Origin: Gammaproteobacteria bacterium
GTDB taxonomy: Bacteria; Pseudomonadota; Gammaproteobacteria; Poriferisulfidales; Poriferisulfidaceae
DNA length: 64,000 bases
NCBI GenBank assembly: GCA_028819565.1
Contig: JAPPLD010000013.1
Span: forward strand, 24,893 to 88,892
Reading direction: 5' to 3'
This document shows positions 55,307 to 64,000 of the stretch, in pieces (the stretch's first letter is position 1; the number at the start of each line of letters is the position of its first letter). The position numbers and the translations under genes are program-made. The notes below the pieces were generated by a model that was given only the letters and a program-made list of their open reading frames with translations, was not told the DNA's origin and made no database searches.

Positions 55307-56033
55307 AAATGCTTTGGTCACCGGTGCCAGCCGGGGAATCGGTCGGGCCGTTGCTTTGGCGCTAGCGGAAAACGGCGCCTACGTCACCGGCACCGCCACG
55401 ACGCAAGAGGGAGCGCAGCAAGTCGGCACTCTTTTGAGCGAGTCCGGATCGGAGGGATCCGGCGAAATTCTCCAACTGCAGGATCCGGCTTCAATCGATG
55501 CGCTGCTCACGCGGTTGGGGGAACAGGACCGCATGCCGACCATCCTGGTCAACAACGCCGGCATTACCCGGGACAATCTCCTCCTCCGTATGAAGGACGA
55601 GGAGTGGGATGATGTACTGGCAACCAATCTCCGGGGAGTGTTTCAACTAACCCGTGGCTGCCTGCGCAGCATGCTCAAGGCCCGGCACGGGCGCATCATC
55701 AACCTGTCCTCCGTGGTCGCCTTCACCGGCAACCCGGGGCAAGCCAACTATGCGTCCACCAAGGCCGGGCTGGTCGGATTCACCCGGGCGCTGGCCCAGG
55801 AAGTCGGCGCGCGCGGCATCACGGTCAACTGCATTGCGCCCGGATTTATCGAGACGGACATGACCCGGGAACTTTCGGACGAACAGCAGGACGGGCTGCG
55901 ACAGCGGATTCCGCTGCAGCGCTTGGGAACGGCTGATGACATTGCGGCAGCGGCGCTCTATCTGGCTGGAGATGGGGGAGGATATATCACGGGAGAAACC
56001 CTCCATATCAACGGGGGCATGTTCATGGGCTGA
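55296..56033 (+). CDS. fabG: 3-oxoacyl-ACP reductase
   Basis: Short-chain dehydrogenase of 245 aa that reduces beta-ketoacyl-ACP with NADPH. TGASRGIGRAVA is the cofactor motif; the catalytic YxxxK lies in GQANYASTKAGLVGF, with the serine in INLSSVVAFTG. ATG at 55296 overlaps the end of fabD by 11 bp. acpP follows after 153 bp with its own promoter-like site. Confidence 0.97.
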   Translation: MQGENALVTGASRGIGRAVALALAENGAYVTGTATTQEGAQQVGTLLSESGSEGSGEILQLQDPASIDALLTRLGEQDRMPTILVNNAGITRDNLLLRMKDEEWDDVLATNLRGVFQLTRGCLRSMLKARHGRIINLSSVVAFTGNPGQANYASTKAGLVGFTRALAQEVGARGITVNCIAPGFIETDMTRELSDEQQDGLRQRIPLQRLGTADDIAAAALYLAGDGGGYITGETLHINGGMFMG

Positions 56034-56091
56034 CCGTGGGAAACCACCATCTGCCGACCTGCCGCCCCGGAATCCACGTTGCTGGTCTTGC

Positions 56092-56097
56092 TATAAT
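56092..56097 (+). promoter_or_regulatory. Candidate -10 element of acpP
   Basis: A perfect TATAAT, 89 bp before the acpP ATG. The -35 region is weak. An internal promoter for acpP is common in this cluster, since ACP is needed in excess. Confidence 0.5.
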
Positions 56098-56186
56098 TGA
56101 TGCAGAATGTGGAATGAAAGCGTCATTGCTGCATCACCGCTTTCAATCTTCCGCAATTCACTTATCAACTTGAGGAAATAATCATA

Positions 56187-56429
56187 ATGAGCGACAACAT
56201 CGAAGAACGTGTCATGAAAGTCGTTTCGGAGCAACTGGGCGTAGACCCGGGCGAAGTCTCACTATCCTCGGCGTTTGTTGCTGATCTGGACGCCGACTCT
56301 TTGGACACGGTGGAGTTGGTCATGGCCTTGGAAGAGGAATTCGACTTAACGATCCCGGACGAGATGGCCGAGAAGATCACAACCGTCCAACAGGCGGTGG
56401 ATTTCATCAAGGACGGTTCCAGCGAATAA
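56187..56429 (+). CDS. acpP: Acyl carrier protein
   Basis: 80 aa, strongly acidic. The phosphopantetheine serine is in [21 protein letters not shown] near residue 39. A strong ribosome site (TGAGGAAATAATCATA) precedes the ATG. It is the central carrier for the FabD, FabG and FabF proteins encoded beside it. Confidence 0.98.
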   Translation: MSDNIEERVMKVVSEQLGVDPGEVSLSSAFVADLDADSLDTVELVMALEEEFDLTIPDEMAEKITTVQQAVDFIKDGSSE

Positions 56430-56546
56430 GCCATCTCCCTCTAGATACCAATTAGCCTAAATTGCCCGAACAAAGAATTTCTGGTGGATCCTACGGTCAT
56501 CAGTGCTCGGCAATCCCGTTTCCCATGACCCGATCCGGACCCCAAC

Positions 56547-57788
56547 ATGTCTCGGCGTAGAGTCGTAGTCACCGGCCTTGGAGTGGTTTCGCCGATTGGC
56601 TCGACAGTCTCAAAAGCCTGGGAGAACCTGACGGCCGGACGTAGCGGAATCCGCCCCATCACGCGTTTCGATTCAACCGATTTCTCCGTACGCATCTGCG
56701 GTTCGGTCGTCGACTTCAATGCCGACGACTACATCTCTCCCAAGGAGCAGAGGAAAATGGATGTCTTCATCCATTACGGCATCGCGGCCGCGGCCGATGC
56801 GATTCGGGATTCGGGATTGGACGTAACCGACGAGAACGCGTCGGATATCGGGGTCGCTATCGGCTCCGGGATCGGAGGCTTGCCGTGCATCGAAAACAAT
56901 CACGGCTTCTACGAGGCTTCCGGACCACGCAAAATTTCTCCGTTCTTCGTGCCTAGCAGCATCATTAACATGGTTTCAGGCGACCTGTCTGTCATGTTCA
57001 ACCTCAAAGGCCCCAACATCGCGGTTGTCTCCGCCTGTGCCACAGGCACGCATAACATCGGGCTGGCAGCGCGGTCGATCGCTCACGGTGATGCCGAGGT
57101 GATGGTGGCAGGGGGAGCCGAGATGGCAACCAGCCCGCTTGGAGTCGGCGGTTTCGCCTCGGCCCGGGCCTTGTGCTCCTCGCATAACGACGATCCGGAA
57201 ACTGCCTCACGTCCCTGGGACGCCGATCGCGACGGGTTTGTCCTGGGAGAAGGGGCCGGCGTGGTGGTGCTTGAAGAATACGAATCTGCGAAAGCTCGAG
57301 GAGCTCGGATTTATGGCGAGGTTATAGGATTTGGAATGAATGGGGACGCCCACCACATGACCCAGCCAAGCCCAGGTGGAGAAGGAGCGGCTCGCTGCAT
57401 GCGCCAAACGCTGAAGGATGCCCAGATCGCCCCGGAGGCAGTGGATTACATTAATGCGCACGGCACTTCGACGCCAGCCGGCGACAAAGCGGAAACCGAT
57501 GCCATCAAGACGGTATTCCAGGATCATGCTAGAAAAGTCGCAATCAGTTCCAACAAATCCATGATCGGGCACCTGCTCGGTGCCGCCGGAGGCGTGGAAG
57601 CCGTATTCAGTGTATTGACCCTATACCATCAAGTCATTCCTCCGACCATCAACTATCAGACCCCGGATCCCGATTGCGATCTCGACTATGTTCCCAATAC
57701 GGCTCGCGAAGCGCCGGTGGAAGTGGTTCTCTCCAACTCATTCGGCTTCGGCGGGACCAATGGCAGTTTGGTCTTCAAGCGTGTTTGA
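56547..57788 (+). CDS. fabF: 3-oxoacyl-ACP synthase II
   Basis: Elongating condensing enzyme, 413 aa. The Cys-His-His triad is visible: [24 protein letters not shown] and [19 protein letters not shown]-terminal [12 protein letters not shown] is typical. It lies 117 bp after acpP with no convincing terminator between them. Confidence 0.97.
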   Translation: MSRRRVVVTGLGVVSPIGSTVSKAWENLTAGRSGIRPITRFDSTDFSVRICGSVVDFNADDYISPKEQRKMDVFIHYGIAAAADAIRDSGLDVTDENASDIGVAIGSGIGGLPCIENNHGFYEASGPRKISPFFVPSSIINMVSGDLSVMFNLKGPNIAVVSACATGTHNIGLAARSIAHGDAEVMVAGGAEMATSPLGVGGFASARALCSSHNDDPETASRPWDADRDGFVLGEGAGVVVLEEYESAKARGARIYGEVIGFGMNGDAHHMTQPSPGGEGAARCMRQTLKDAQIAPEAVDYINAHGTSTPAGDKAETDAIKTVFQDHARKVAISSNKSMIGHLLGAAGGVEAVFSVLTLYHQVIPPTINYQTPDPDCDLDYVPNTAREAPVEVVLSNSFGFGGTNGSLVFKRV

Positions 57789-57819
57789 GCGGGGCAAGGC
57801 TCCGAGTTAAATCTCCCTC

Positions 57820-58629
57820 ATGATTCTGGTCGACGGCGTCGCACAATCTCAGGTCGACGCAACGGACCGGGGCCTGCATTACGGGGACGGACTATTTGAA
57901 ACCCTAGCAGTTTTCGAAGGCAAGATTCGTTGCTGGGAAGACCATTGGAAGCGACTCAGCGAGGGGTGTCAACAGCTGGGTCTACATTGTCCGGAACAAG
58001 CCTTGCTCGAGCGCGAGGTTTCCGAACTGAGCGAAGGCGCTCCCCGAAAAGTCGTCAAAATCCTGTTGACCCGTGGTTCCGGGCCGCGCGGGTACCGAAT
58101 TCCAGAAGAGGGCACCACCCGCAGGATTCTCACTGCAAACGACTGGCCGGACTATCCCCCGCAACACGCGCGAGAAGGTGTCCGCGTCTGGTTGTGTCAA
58201 ACCCGACTGGGGCATAATCCCGCGCTGGCGGGTCTCAAGCATTGCAATCGACTGGAGCAAGTACTGGCTCGGCAGGAGTGGCAGGATGAGGCGGAAGAAG
58301 GCCTAATGCTGGATATGGACGGGAATGTCATCGAGGGAACCATGAGCAATGTGTTCCTAGTCTTCAATGATACGCTGGTGACCCCCGACGTGAGTCGCTG
58401 CGGTGTAGCCGGCGTCACTCGGCAGCGGATCATCGACCGTTCCCCCGAACTGGGCATCCCGGTGGAAATAACCGAGATTACGCTGAAGCAACTGCACGAC
58501 GCGCAGGCCTTGTTCTTGTGCAATACGCTGATCGGCCTATGGCCGGTTCGCTTCTTTGACGGCCGCAACTACCCGCTCTCGGATCTGCTCCCAACTTTAC
58601 GCACAATCGACGGACTGGAACTCTCATGA
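57820..58629 (+). CDS. pabC: Aminodeoxychorismate lyase
   Basis: PLP fold-type IV enzyme that makes 4-aminobenzoate from aminodeoxychorismate. 269 aa; DRGLHYGDGLFETLAVFEGK, GLKHCNRLEQVLARQEW (PLP lysine) and the DMDGNVIEGTMSNVFLVF block. The fabF-pabC-mltG-tmk-holB order is standard for gammaproteobacteria. Its product feeds folate and, in this organism, also H4MPT via MptG. mltG overlaps its stop (ATGA). Confidence 0.93.
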   Translation: MILVDGVAQSQVDATDRGLHYGDGLFETLAVFEGKIRCWEDHWKRLSEGCQQLGLHCPEQALLEREVSELSEGAPRKVVKILLTRGSGPRGYRIPEEGTTRRILTANDWPDYPPQHAREGVRVWLCQTRLGHNPALAGLKHCNRLEQVLARQEWQDEAEEGLMLDMDGNVIEGTMSNVFLVFNDTLVTPDVSRCGVAGVTRQRIIDRSPELGIPVEITEITLKQLHDAQALFLCNTLIGLWPVRFFDGRNYPLSDLLPTLRTIDGLELS

Positions 58630-59624
58630 AACCTCGATACCTGCGCCTCGCTGCCATGCTGGTGTTTGTTTCCGTCATGGCATTGGGCGTACATGTTTGG
58701 AGTGTCTTGAGCCAAAACACCATTCCTGCAGACCATGTCGTGGCCATCACGATTGAAAAAGGTGATAGCTTCAAACAGATCACCGACAAGTTGCTCGAAC
58801 ACGATGCCGTAGCTGGACATCTGTACGCTTGGATTGCAGCAAAATATTTGGCAGCCGAAACACGGATTAAGGCCGGGGAATATGTCCTGGTCGGCCCAAT
58901 GGCGACATTGAGAGTTTTCAAGGAATTGATTGACGGTGGCGGTGTCCTGCATCGACAAACTTTTTTCGAAGGCTGGACGATGCGCGAGATACTGGAAGCA
59001 TTGAAAAAGAATCCTACGGTGAAAAAGACGACAAATCCCTTGTTGAGATTCGGGTATTCCACAGCAGACGAGGCGGAAGGGGCGTGTCTTCCGGACACTT
59101 ACAAGCATTATCGGGGTGATCCGGATTACAAGATCCTAGGACTGTGCATCATGGCTATGCGCGAAGCATTGGAAGAACTCTGGGCCACGCGTGCCTCGGG
59201 GCTGCCGTATGACGAACCGAGGGACGCCCTGATTCTGGCATCCATTGTCGAGGCAGAAACCACTCTGGATGAGGAACGCCCTGAAGTCGCCGGCGTCATG
59301 ATCTCTCGCCTTCGCAAGAATATGCGCCTCCAGGCAGACCCGACGGTCATCTATGGCCTAGGGGCAGATTTCGACAACAACCTGACTCGGAAGCACCTGC
59401 GGGCGGACCCCGAAATCAATCCATACAATACCTACCGAATCCATGGACTCCCTCCCGGACCCATCTGCAATCCGGGCAGGCGATCCCTGGAGGCTGCGCT
59501 CCAACCGGACCTGGAAACCGAAAACCTGTACTATGTTGCGGTCGGAGATGGAAGCCATTATTTCTCGGAAACCTACGAGGAGCACATGGAAGCCGTTCGA
59601 AAATATCAACTGGGCGGGAAGTGA
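58626..59624 (+). CDS. mltG: Endolytic transglycosylase MltG
   Basis: Inner-membrane lytic transglycosylase that ends nascent peptidoglycan strands. 332 aa with an N-terminal membrane anchor (LAAMLVFVSVMALGVHVWSV), a LysM-like segment and the catalytic YceG block with Glu in LASIVEAETTLDEERPEVAGVMISRL and the LQADPTVIYGLG motif. It overlaps pabC by four bases and tmk by one. Confidence 0.95.
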   Translation: MKPRYLRLAAMLVFVSVMALGVHVWSVLSQNTIPADHVVAITIEKGDSFKQITDKLLEHDAVAGHLYAWIAAKYLAAETRIKAGEYVLVGPMATLRVFKELIDGGGVLHRQTFFEGWTMREILEALKKNPTVKKTTNPLLRFGYSTADEAEGACLPDTYKHYRGDPDYKILGLCIMAMREALEELWATRASGLPYDEPRDALILASIVEAETTLDEERPEVAGVMISRLRKNMRLQADPTVIYGLGADFDNNLTRKHLRADPEINPYNTYRIHGLPPGPICNPGRRSLEAALQPDLETENLYYVAVGDGSHYFSETYEEHMEAVRKYQLGGK

Positions 59625-60250
59625 TGCCACGGAAGGGTATGTTTATCAGTCTTGAAGGCATCGAAGGAGCCGGGAAATCGACTCACATGCCAGCCCTCGT
59701 GGACCTGCTCGAGTCCCATAAGATCCCTTGCCTGGCGACGCGGGAGCCCGGAGGGACGGAACTTGGAGAGCGCGTGCGGGAAGTCTTGTTGTCTAAGACC
59801 CAGGCTCCTGCAAGCGTGGAAGCGGAACTACTTCTGATTTTCGCGGCACGGGCAGAACACGTCCATACTCGTATCAAACCGGCCTTGGAAGCTGGTTCAT
59901 GGGTGCTGACAGACCGCTTTCTCGATGCCAGTTTCGCCTACCAAGGGGCAGGGCAGGGACTTGGTGTCGATCGGGTTGAGCAGTTGGCGCAGTGGCTTCT
60001 CCCGGACCTGCGCCCAGATCTGGTTATTGTCTTGGACACGTCAGTAGAAACGGCATTGGAACGTGTCCAGAGACGTGGGCAGAAAAAAGATCGCTATGAA
60101 GAAAACGATTTGGAATTTTTCACTCGTGCGCGACAGTACTACCTGGACCAAGCGAACTCTCAACCTGACCGTTATCGGGTGGTCGACGCAGAGCGTCCGG
60201 TCGATGAAGTCCATACGGAACTTCTTGAAATCCTGCGTGGCCTGATCTGA
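59624..60250 (+). CDS. tmk: Thymidylate kinase
   Basis: Phosphorylates dTMP to dTDP. 208 aa; P-loop LEGIEGAGKSTHMPAL, TREPGGTELGERVRE, DRFLDASFAYQGAGQGL. The ATG at 59624 shares one base with the mltG stop; a GTG three bases earlier is the alternative. The stop overlaps the holB start by one base. Confidence 0.96.
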   Translation: MPRKGMFISLEGIEGAGKSTHMPALVDLLESHKIPCLATREPGGTELGERVREVLLSKTQAPASVEAELLLIFAARAEHVHTRIKPALEAGSWVLTDRFLDASFAYQGAGQGLGVDRVEQLAQWLLPDLRPDLVIVLDTSVETALERVQRRGQKKDRYEENDLEFFTRARQYYLDQANSQPDRYRVVDAERPVDEVHTELLEILRGLI

Positions 60251-61272
60251 TGCTTGAGAAACAGATACCAGCCTGGCTGGAACCGATCTGGAAACAGTGG
60301 AGGATAGCCTACCGGGAAGGCCGACTGCCACACGCGGTACTGGTTACTGGACCATCTGGGATCGGCAAGCGCTGGCTGGTTGAAATGTTTGTCCGCGGCA
60401 TTCAATGCCGTGCGCCAACCGAGCAGGGGTTACCTTGCGATCAGTGCCCCTCATGCAAGCAATACGTGTCCTACCACCACCTCGAAAGGAAATCCCATCC
60501 TGACATCGACTGGTTGACCATCGGACGCTACTCTATCGGAATCGGGGATATCCGAGATCAAATCATTCAAAGATTGACCCTGAAAGCCAACTACGGGCAC
60601 ATGAGGCTTTTGGTGATCGAGCCGGCCGAACGGATGACACGAGCGGCCTCAAATGCGCTGTTGAAGAGCCTTGAAGAGCCACCTCCCGACACGATGCTTT
60701 TTTTGATCAGTCATCAACCAGGGCGCCTGCTGGCAACGATCCGTAGCCGATGCCAGAGATATGCTTTGCCGGAACCGGATGCGGAACAGAGTCAGACGTG
60801 GCTATCCGAATTTATGCCTTCCGAGCAAGCCAAAAGTGCTCTACAAGCCGGGGGCGGGATGCCGATGCGAGCCCTGCAAATGCAACAGGACGACCAAGTA
60901 GATTTCCGAAACGAATTCGAACAGGGCTTGACCGATGTTTTGGAAGGCAGACAATCAGAGACGGCCTTTGCCAGTGCATGGAATGTGACCCCCGCTCGGG
61001 GGAGGGCGCGCGGAAAGAAAACAGACAGTGAAGAAGTTCAAGAGGATATTTCCATGGATTTGCGCCTGGTCTGGATGATGGATCGGGTCGTGGAAGACAT
61101 TCGAAGCAAGGTGGCCGGGAAAGATTCTGTTTTGAGTATTCGAGCGACTCTCCAAGCCTATCGGGAATTGCTGGACATCCGGGCGCGAGAAGCGATTATT
61201 CCGGCGCCCCAGTTAAACCTGGAGGCGGCCTGTCTAGCTCTAACGGGCGCCGCCCAGCCCCCGGCAGACTAG
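60250..61272 (+). CDS. holB: DNA polymerase III delta' subunit
   Basis: Clamp-loader subunit, 340 aa. P-loop region VTGPSGIGKRWLVEMF, a zinc-binding set CRAPTEQGLPCDQCPSCKQY and the sensor region AAERMTRAASNALLKSLEEPPPDTMLFLISHQPGRLLATIRSRCQ (only partly quoted as evidence of the SRC motif). It overlaps tmk by one base. Its C-terminal codons overlap the convergent aminotransferase gene by 4 bp. Confidence 0.93.
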   Translation: MLEKQIPAWLEPIWKQWRIAYREGRLPHAVLVTGPSGIGKRWLVEMFVRGIQCRAPTEQGLPCDQCPSCKQYVSYHHLERKSHPDIDWLTIGRYSIGIGDIRDQIIQRLTLKANYGHMRLLVIEPAERMTRAASNALLKSLEEPPPDTMLFLISHQPGRLLATIRSRCQRYALPEPDAEQSQTWLSEFMPSEQAKSALQAGGGMPMRALQMQQDDQVDFRNEFEQGLTDVLEGRQSETAFASAWNVTPARGRARGKKTDSEEVQEDISMDLRLVWMMDRVVEDIRSKVAGKDSVLSIRATLQAYRELLDIRAREAIIPAPQLNLEAACLALTGAAQPPAD

Positions 61273-62408
61273 GAATCGCTGTCGAGAATTTCCTGCAGGG
61301 TTTCGAGCGCAAACTGCAAAGCGTTTGCCGGCGTATAAAAGTGAGGAGAGAAACGAATTCCACCTCCGCGTGCGGCACAGAGAATCCCACGTTTCAGTAA
61401 CCGCTTATACACTTCTTCGCTCTCTCGGCGAGGAGGCGAAAAAGTCAGTATCCCGGCTCGCCGATTCGGTTCCGAAGGTGTCAGTATTTGGCACTCCAAG
61501 GCGCGGAGGGATTGATCGAGTTGCTGGACTCGATCTGCGATACGCTCCTCAATCTCGATCATGCCGACTTCGTGCAGTAAGTTCAGGCTGGCACGCAGGG
61601 CATAGATACCAAGCGTGTTCAGACTCCCGCATTCAAACCGTCTGGCATCTGGAGCAACTTCCCAAGCAGTTTCCTCGTAATGACCAGCTCGAGCGACCAT
61701 ATGCCAGCCATACTGCGACAGACCGAGCTGCTCGTACAACTCGGGACGCGCCCAGAACAATGCGATACCTTCCGGCCCCAACATCCACTTGTGGGCATCG
61801 GCCGCCAAGAAGTCAATCTTGCTTTCGCGCACACTAAGGGAATGCGCGCCCAGGCTCTGGATCGCATCCACGCAAAACAGGGCAGGGGTGTCGTGCAAGG
61901 CATGCCCCAGCAGGGAAAGATCAATCTTGAGACCGGAAGCATAGTGCACTGAACTAGTCGTCAAGAGACGGGTACGAGAATCGACTTGCTCAAGGAGTGC
62001 CTGTTCGGGAGTGTCTGTGGCATTAACATCCACCCAGCGGATTTCAACCGAATGCTGTGTGGCCACGGCTTCCCAAGGAATCCGGTTTGATGGGAACTCT
62101 TCCCGTGCCAGCACGATGTTGTCGCCAGCCTTCCAGTCCAGCCCAAATGCCACGGCAGAAATCCCCTCGGAAGTGTTCTTCAAGAAGGCAATCTCGTCTT
62201 TCGATTCAGCATCCAAGAGCCAACGACCAAGTTCTCGCAGTTCCCATTCTTCCTGCAGCCACATCTCATAACGGCGGGAACTCCAGCTCGCATTTTCATA
62301 AGCGAACTGGGTTACAGCCTTGACAGTCGCTCTCGGCCAAGGTGAAATTCCCGCATGGTTCAGGTGAACCAGGCTTGGATTTAATTCAAATAATTCACTA
62401 TAAGACAT
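61269..62408 (-). CDS. Class V aminotransferase
   Basis: 379 aa, PLP-dependent. The PLP lysine is in DFLAADAHKWMLGPEGIALFW; MNHAGISPWP at the N-terminus (as VHLNHAGISPWPRATVKAV) and FECGSLNTLGIYALRASL are typical of the isopenicillin-N-epimerase-like / cysteine-desulfurase-like branch. It lacks the catalytic cysteine loop of SufS/IscS proteins, so desulfurase activity is doubtful. Function unknown. It is a single gene convergent with holB and divergent from the L,D-transpeptidase. Confidence 0.85.
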   Translation of the reverse strand: MSYSELFELNPSLVHLNHAGISPWPRATVKAVTQFAYENASWSSRRYEMWLQEEWELRELGRWLLDAESKDEIAFLKNTSEGISAVAFGLDWKAGDNIVLAREEFPSNRIPWEAVATQHSVEIRWVDVNATDTPEQALLEQVDSRTRLLTTSSVHYASGLKIDLSLLGHALHDTPALFCVDAIQSLGAHSLSVRESKIDFLAADAHKWMLGPEGIALFWARPELYEQLGLSQYGWHMVARAGHYEETAWEVAPDARRFECGSLNTLGIYALRASLNLLHEVGMIEIEERIADRVQQLDQSLRALECQILTPSEPNRRAGILTFSPPRRESEEVYKRLLKRGILCAARGGGIRFSPHFYTPANALQFALETLQEILDSDS

Positions 62409-62429
62409 GGATAATTCTGTTATAATTCA

Positions 62430-63467
62430 ATGTACTGGCAAGCTTTCATTATGAGCATCGTGGATAAAATCTTCTGGGGTGGGGTGGTATTTGCTCTGAA
62501 CCTGTCGATGGCGAATGCCGAACTCCTGAATCTGCCCAAAAACGGGGATTCTGTGTTGGGAATCTCCTACAACATCACGACTCACTATGGTGAAACGACG
62601 CCGATGTTGGCCCAGATGCATCAGATTGGATACCATGAACTGCTGTCGGCCAATCCAAATGTACATACCTGGATGCCGGGAGAAGGCATCCGTATGCACA
62701 TACCCCGACAATACATTCTACCGGGAAAGGTACGCACAGGCCTGGTGCTGAACCTCGCGGAGCTTCGGCTCTACTACTATGACACCGATCCGGACGGCAA
62801 ATCCCAGGTCCGGACGTACCCGATCAGCGCAGGGCGGGTCGATTGGGTAACCCCGATCGGGATGACCCGGGTCTTGGATCGCCTGGAAAACCCGAACTGG
62901 TATCCACCAAAATCTGTCATCCTCGAGCACGAGGCGAGGGGAGAAGAACTGCCGAAAGTGGTTCCACCGGGCGAAGACAACCCGCTCGGCCGGTATGCCC
63001 TGATGCTGGACGCAGATGGTTACTTTATCCATGGCACAAACCGAGAGCAAGGTATCGGGATGAGAGTTACTCACGGCTGCATCCGACTGAGATCCAAGGA
63101 CATCGCCGAGTTGGTTCATCGAGTACCTATCGACGCTCCCGTTGAGATCACGTCGATGCCAATCAAGGCCGGACTACTAAACGGGATTGTCTACGTGGAG
63201 GCTCACCCCAAACCGCTGGAAGAGTTTCCGATGCCGGAAAAAAACCCTGTATTTGAAGAAACGGATGTCCTGCAACCTATTCTTGCTCTTGAAGAGCAAC
63301 TCCCAGCAGGAGATTACGTAATCTATTGGGAGCAGGTAATGGAGATTGCACGGCAGCGGCTCGGAATCCCGATCGCAGTCGGCTGGGACCGTTCGGTGCA
63401 GGTCGCCGTGCCGGAGGGCAGGCCGGAACTGTTATGGAGCCTGGATAAGCCGGCTGACTCCAGTTAA
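62430..63467 (+). CDS. L,D-transpeptidase (YkuD family)
   Basis: 345 aa, periplasmic. A hydrophobic N-terminal segment (IFWGGVVFALNLSMANA) acts as signal peptide. A LysM-like part precedes the YkuD domain, with the active cysteine in RVTHGCIRLRS and the upstream histidine in DGYFIHGTN. Enzymes of this branch (ErfK/YbiS/YcfS) link Lpp-type lipoproteins to peptidoglycan or make 3-3 crosslinks. A convergent Lpp-like gene lies next door and shares its terminator, which supports the anchoring role (inference). The ATG at 62451 is an alternative start. Confidence 0.92.
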   Translation: MYWQAFIMSIVDKIFWGGVVFALNLSMANAELLNLPKNGDSVLGISYNITTHYGETTPMLAQMHQIGYHELLSANPNVHTWMPGEGIRMHIPRQYILPGKVRTGLVLNLAELRLYYYDTDPDGKSQVRTYPISAGRVDWVTPIGMTRVLDRLENPNWYPPKSVILEHEARGEELPKVVPPGEDNPLGRYALMLDADGYFIHGTNREQGIGMRVTHGCIRLRSKDIAELVHRVPIDAPVEITSMPIKAGLLNGIVYVEAHPKPLEEFPMPEKNPVFEETDVLQPILALEEQLPAGDYVIYWEQVMEIARQRLGIPIAVGWDRSVQVAVPEGRPELLWSLDKPADSS

Positions 63468-63500
63468 AGAAAAAGAGCCTGAAAACAGGCCCTTTTTCTT
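63467..63500. terminator. Bidirectional terminator between the L,D-transpeptidase and lipoprotein genes
   Basis: Arms of 15 bp (AAGAAAAAGAGCCTG and CAGGCCCTTTTTCTT) pair with one mismatch around AAAA. The A and T tracts on either side make it work for both convergent genes. Confidence 0.93.
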
Positions 63501-63521
63501 GATGCAATCAAACGCTGAAGA

Positions 63522-63818
63522 TTACTTCTTCTGCATGTCATGCATCATCGTGTTGAGGCGATGAGAATTCGCATCGCAGCAGGAAATTGCCATCCGTGCC
63601 AACTCGTCAGCTGTATTAGCTTTCTCATTAGCCTGGAACGCAATGTGATCTGCCGCTTTGGCCATGCGCAATGCTTCATCCGCGGTCGACTGAGCCGCAG
63701 CAACTTGGGAATCCAACGTTGCAAGGTGATCCATGACCGCCTGAGGAACGCCGCATCCAGTGAGGAAGGCACCACTCAAGATGACCCCTAGGGCCAATGC
63801 CTTTGCTTTTTTATCCAT
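63522..63818 (-). CDS. Lpp/OprI-like alanine-zipper lipoprotein
   Basis: 98 aa. The signal peptide ends in the lipobox LTGC (cysteine near residue 22). The mature part is a single coiled coil rich in Ala with heptad spacing (ADEALRMAKAADHIAFQANEKA) and ends in KK, as in lipoproteins whose terminal lysine is linked to peptidoglycan. Two adjacent cysteines (ISCCDAN) in the coil are unusual and could form disulfides. ATG at 63818 has GGAGTTGAC upstream; the longer track ORF adds 26 basic residues and no signal. Divergent copies of Lpp/OprI are the closest match. Confidence 0.88.
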   Translation of the reverse strand: MDKKAKALALGVILSGAFLTGCGVPQAVMDHLATLDSQVAAAQSTADEALRMAKAADHIAFQANEKANTADELARMAISCCDANSHRLNTMMHDMQKK

Positions 63819-63913
63819 GTCAACTCCAGAGTTGTGTTGTTTTGTTTTTTTAGTGCACTTTTTGCGGCGCACATTGCTAGTAAGATTACCAAGCATTGAG
63901 CACCGTCGGGCTG

Positions 63914-63942
63914 ATTGTACAGATTTTGGTGTAATAATTCAA
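63914..63942 (-). promoter_or_regulatory. Promoter of the Lpp/OprI-like gene
   Basis: On the minus strand TTGAAT (63937-63942) and TACAAT (63914-63919) with an exact 17-bp spacer. It gives an untranslated leader of about 90 nt. The fit is good for an abundant outer-membrane lipoprotein. The 58 bp to the window edge hold no recognisable gene. Confidence 0.6.
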
Positions 63943-64000
63943 CTAGGTGCGCAGGTTCACTACATATCGGAACACGCCTCGCTTGGCGAATGTGTTTTGA

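Overview
The window is a densely coded proteobacterial chromosome segment, most likely gammaproteobacterial with betaproteobacterial as the alternative. This rests on gene order typical of that group (guaB-guaA-tadA; smr / surE-pcm-YqaA-nlpD; alaC-hom-thrC; nudJ-mnmA; clpA / infA; fabD-fabG-acpP-fabF-pabC-mltG-tmk-holB), a one-piece tmRNA with an ANDDNYALAA tag, a large single-chain PurL and an OprI-type lipoprotein. A tetrahydromethanopterin (H4MPT) C1 block (24.4-30.8 kb: mptG, mtdB, an ATP-grasp gene, mch, a RimK-like ATP-grasp gene, a CitG-like gene, fae) shows that the organism can oxidise or detoxify formaldehyde through H4MPT. The species cannot be named from sequence alone.

Layout. 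0-3.6 kb: GMP synthesis (guaB, guaA) and tadA. 3.6-10.9 kb: an ABC uptake operon of the branched-chain amino acid type with an AMP-binding acyl-CoA-ligase-like protein, two ATPases, two permeases and a periplasmic binding protein, with strong mRNA hairpins around the binding-protein gene. 10.9-16.7 kb: leuA behind a leader that looks like a peptide-dependent attenuator, a family 4 uracil-DNA glycosylase, an AddB-like Fe-S nuclease and ferredoxin fdxA. 17.0-19.9 kb: a GC-rich three-gene block (two alpha/beta hydrolases around a luciferase-like flavin monooxygenase) abutting the 3' end of ssrA, so probably acquired. 20.0-24.3 kb: ssrA (minus) head-to-head with purL. 24.4-30.8 kb: H4MPT cluster. 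30.9-32.3 kb: a lone tnpB (RNA-guided nuclease of the IS200/IS605 type) with a candidate omega RNA and palindromic flanks. 32.4-42.5 kb: moaE, moeA, smr, surE, pcm, a YqaA-type membrane protein, nlpD, an Mth938-type protein, alaC-hom-thrC and a DUF1295 membrane protein. 42.5-48.1 kb: purB, fumC, acnA. 48.2-50.1 kb: a complete IS1380-type insertion sequence with 18-bp perfect inverted repeats and a 5-bp target duplication, inserted in the last codons of mnmA. 50.1-54.3 kb: mnmA, nudJ, clpA (no clpS next to it), infA. 54.4-61.3 kb: fatty acid synthesis, pabC, mltG, tmk, holB. 61.3-64 kb: a class V aminotransferase, an L,D-transpeptidase and a convergent Lpp/OprI-like lipoprotein.

How the parts work together. 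Fae condenses formaldehyde with H4MPT, MtdB oxidises methylene- to methenyl-H4MPT, and Mch hydrolyses it to formyl-H4MPT. MptG makes the first committed H4MPT precursor, and the two ATP-grasp genes and the CitG-like gene probably finish the cofactor. The formyltransferase/hydrolase genes (fhcABCD) are not in the window. The L,D-transpeptidase and the lipoprotein could be enzyme and substrate for anchoring the outer membrane to peptidoglycan.

The least ordinary signals are the IS1380-type insertion that rewrites the MnmA C-terminus without changing its length, the leuA leader, the lone tnpB with its hairpins and inverted repeats, the ssrA-flanking GC-rich block, and the three poorly characterised genes in the H4MPT cluster. 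I found no CRISPR array, phage or toxin-antitoxin locus, and no tRNA gene apart from the tRNA-like end of tmRNA. All calls come from reading the sequence; no search was run.
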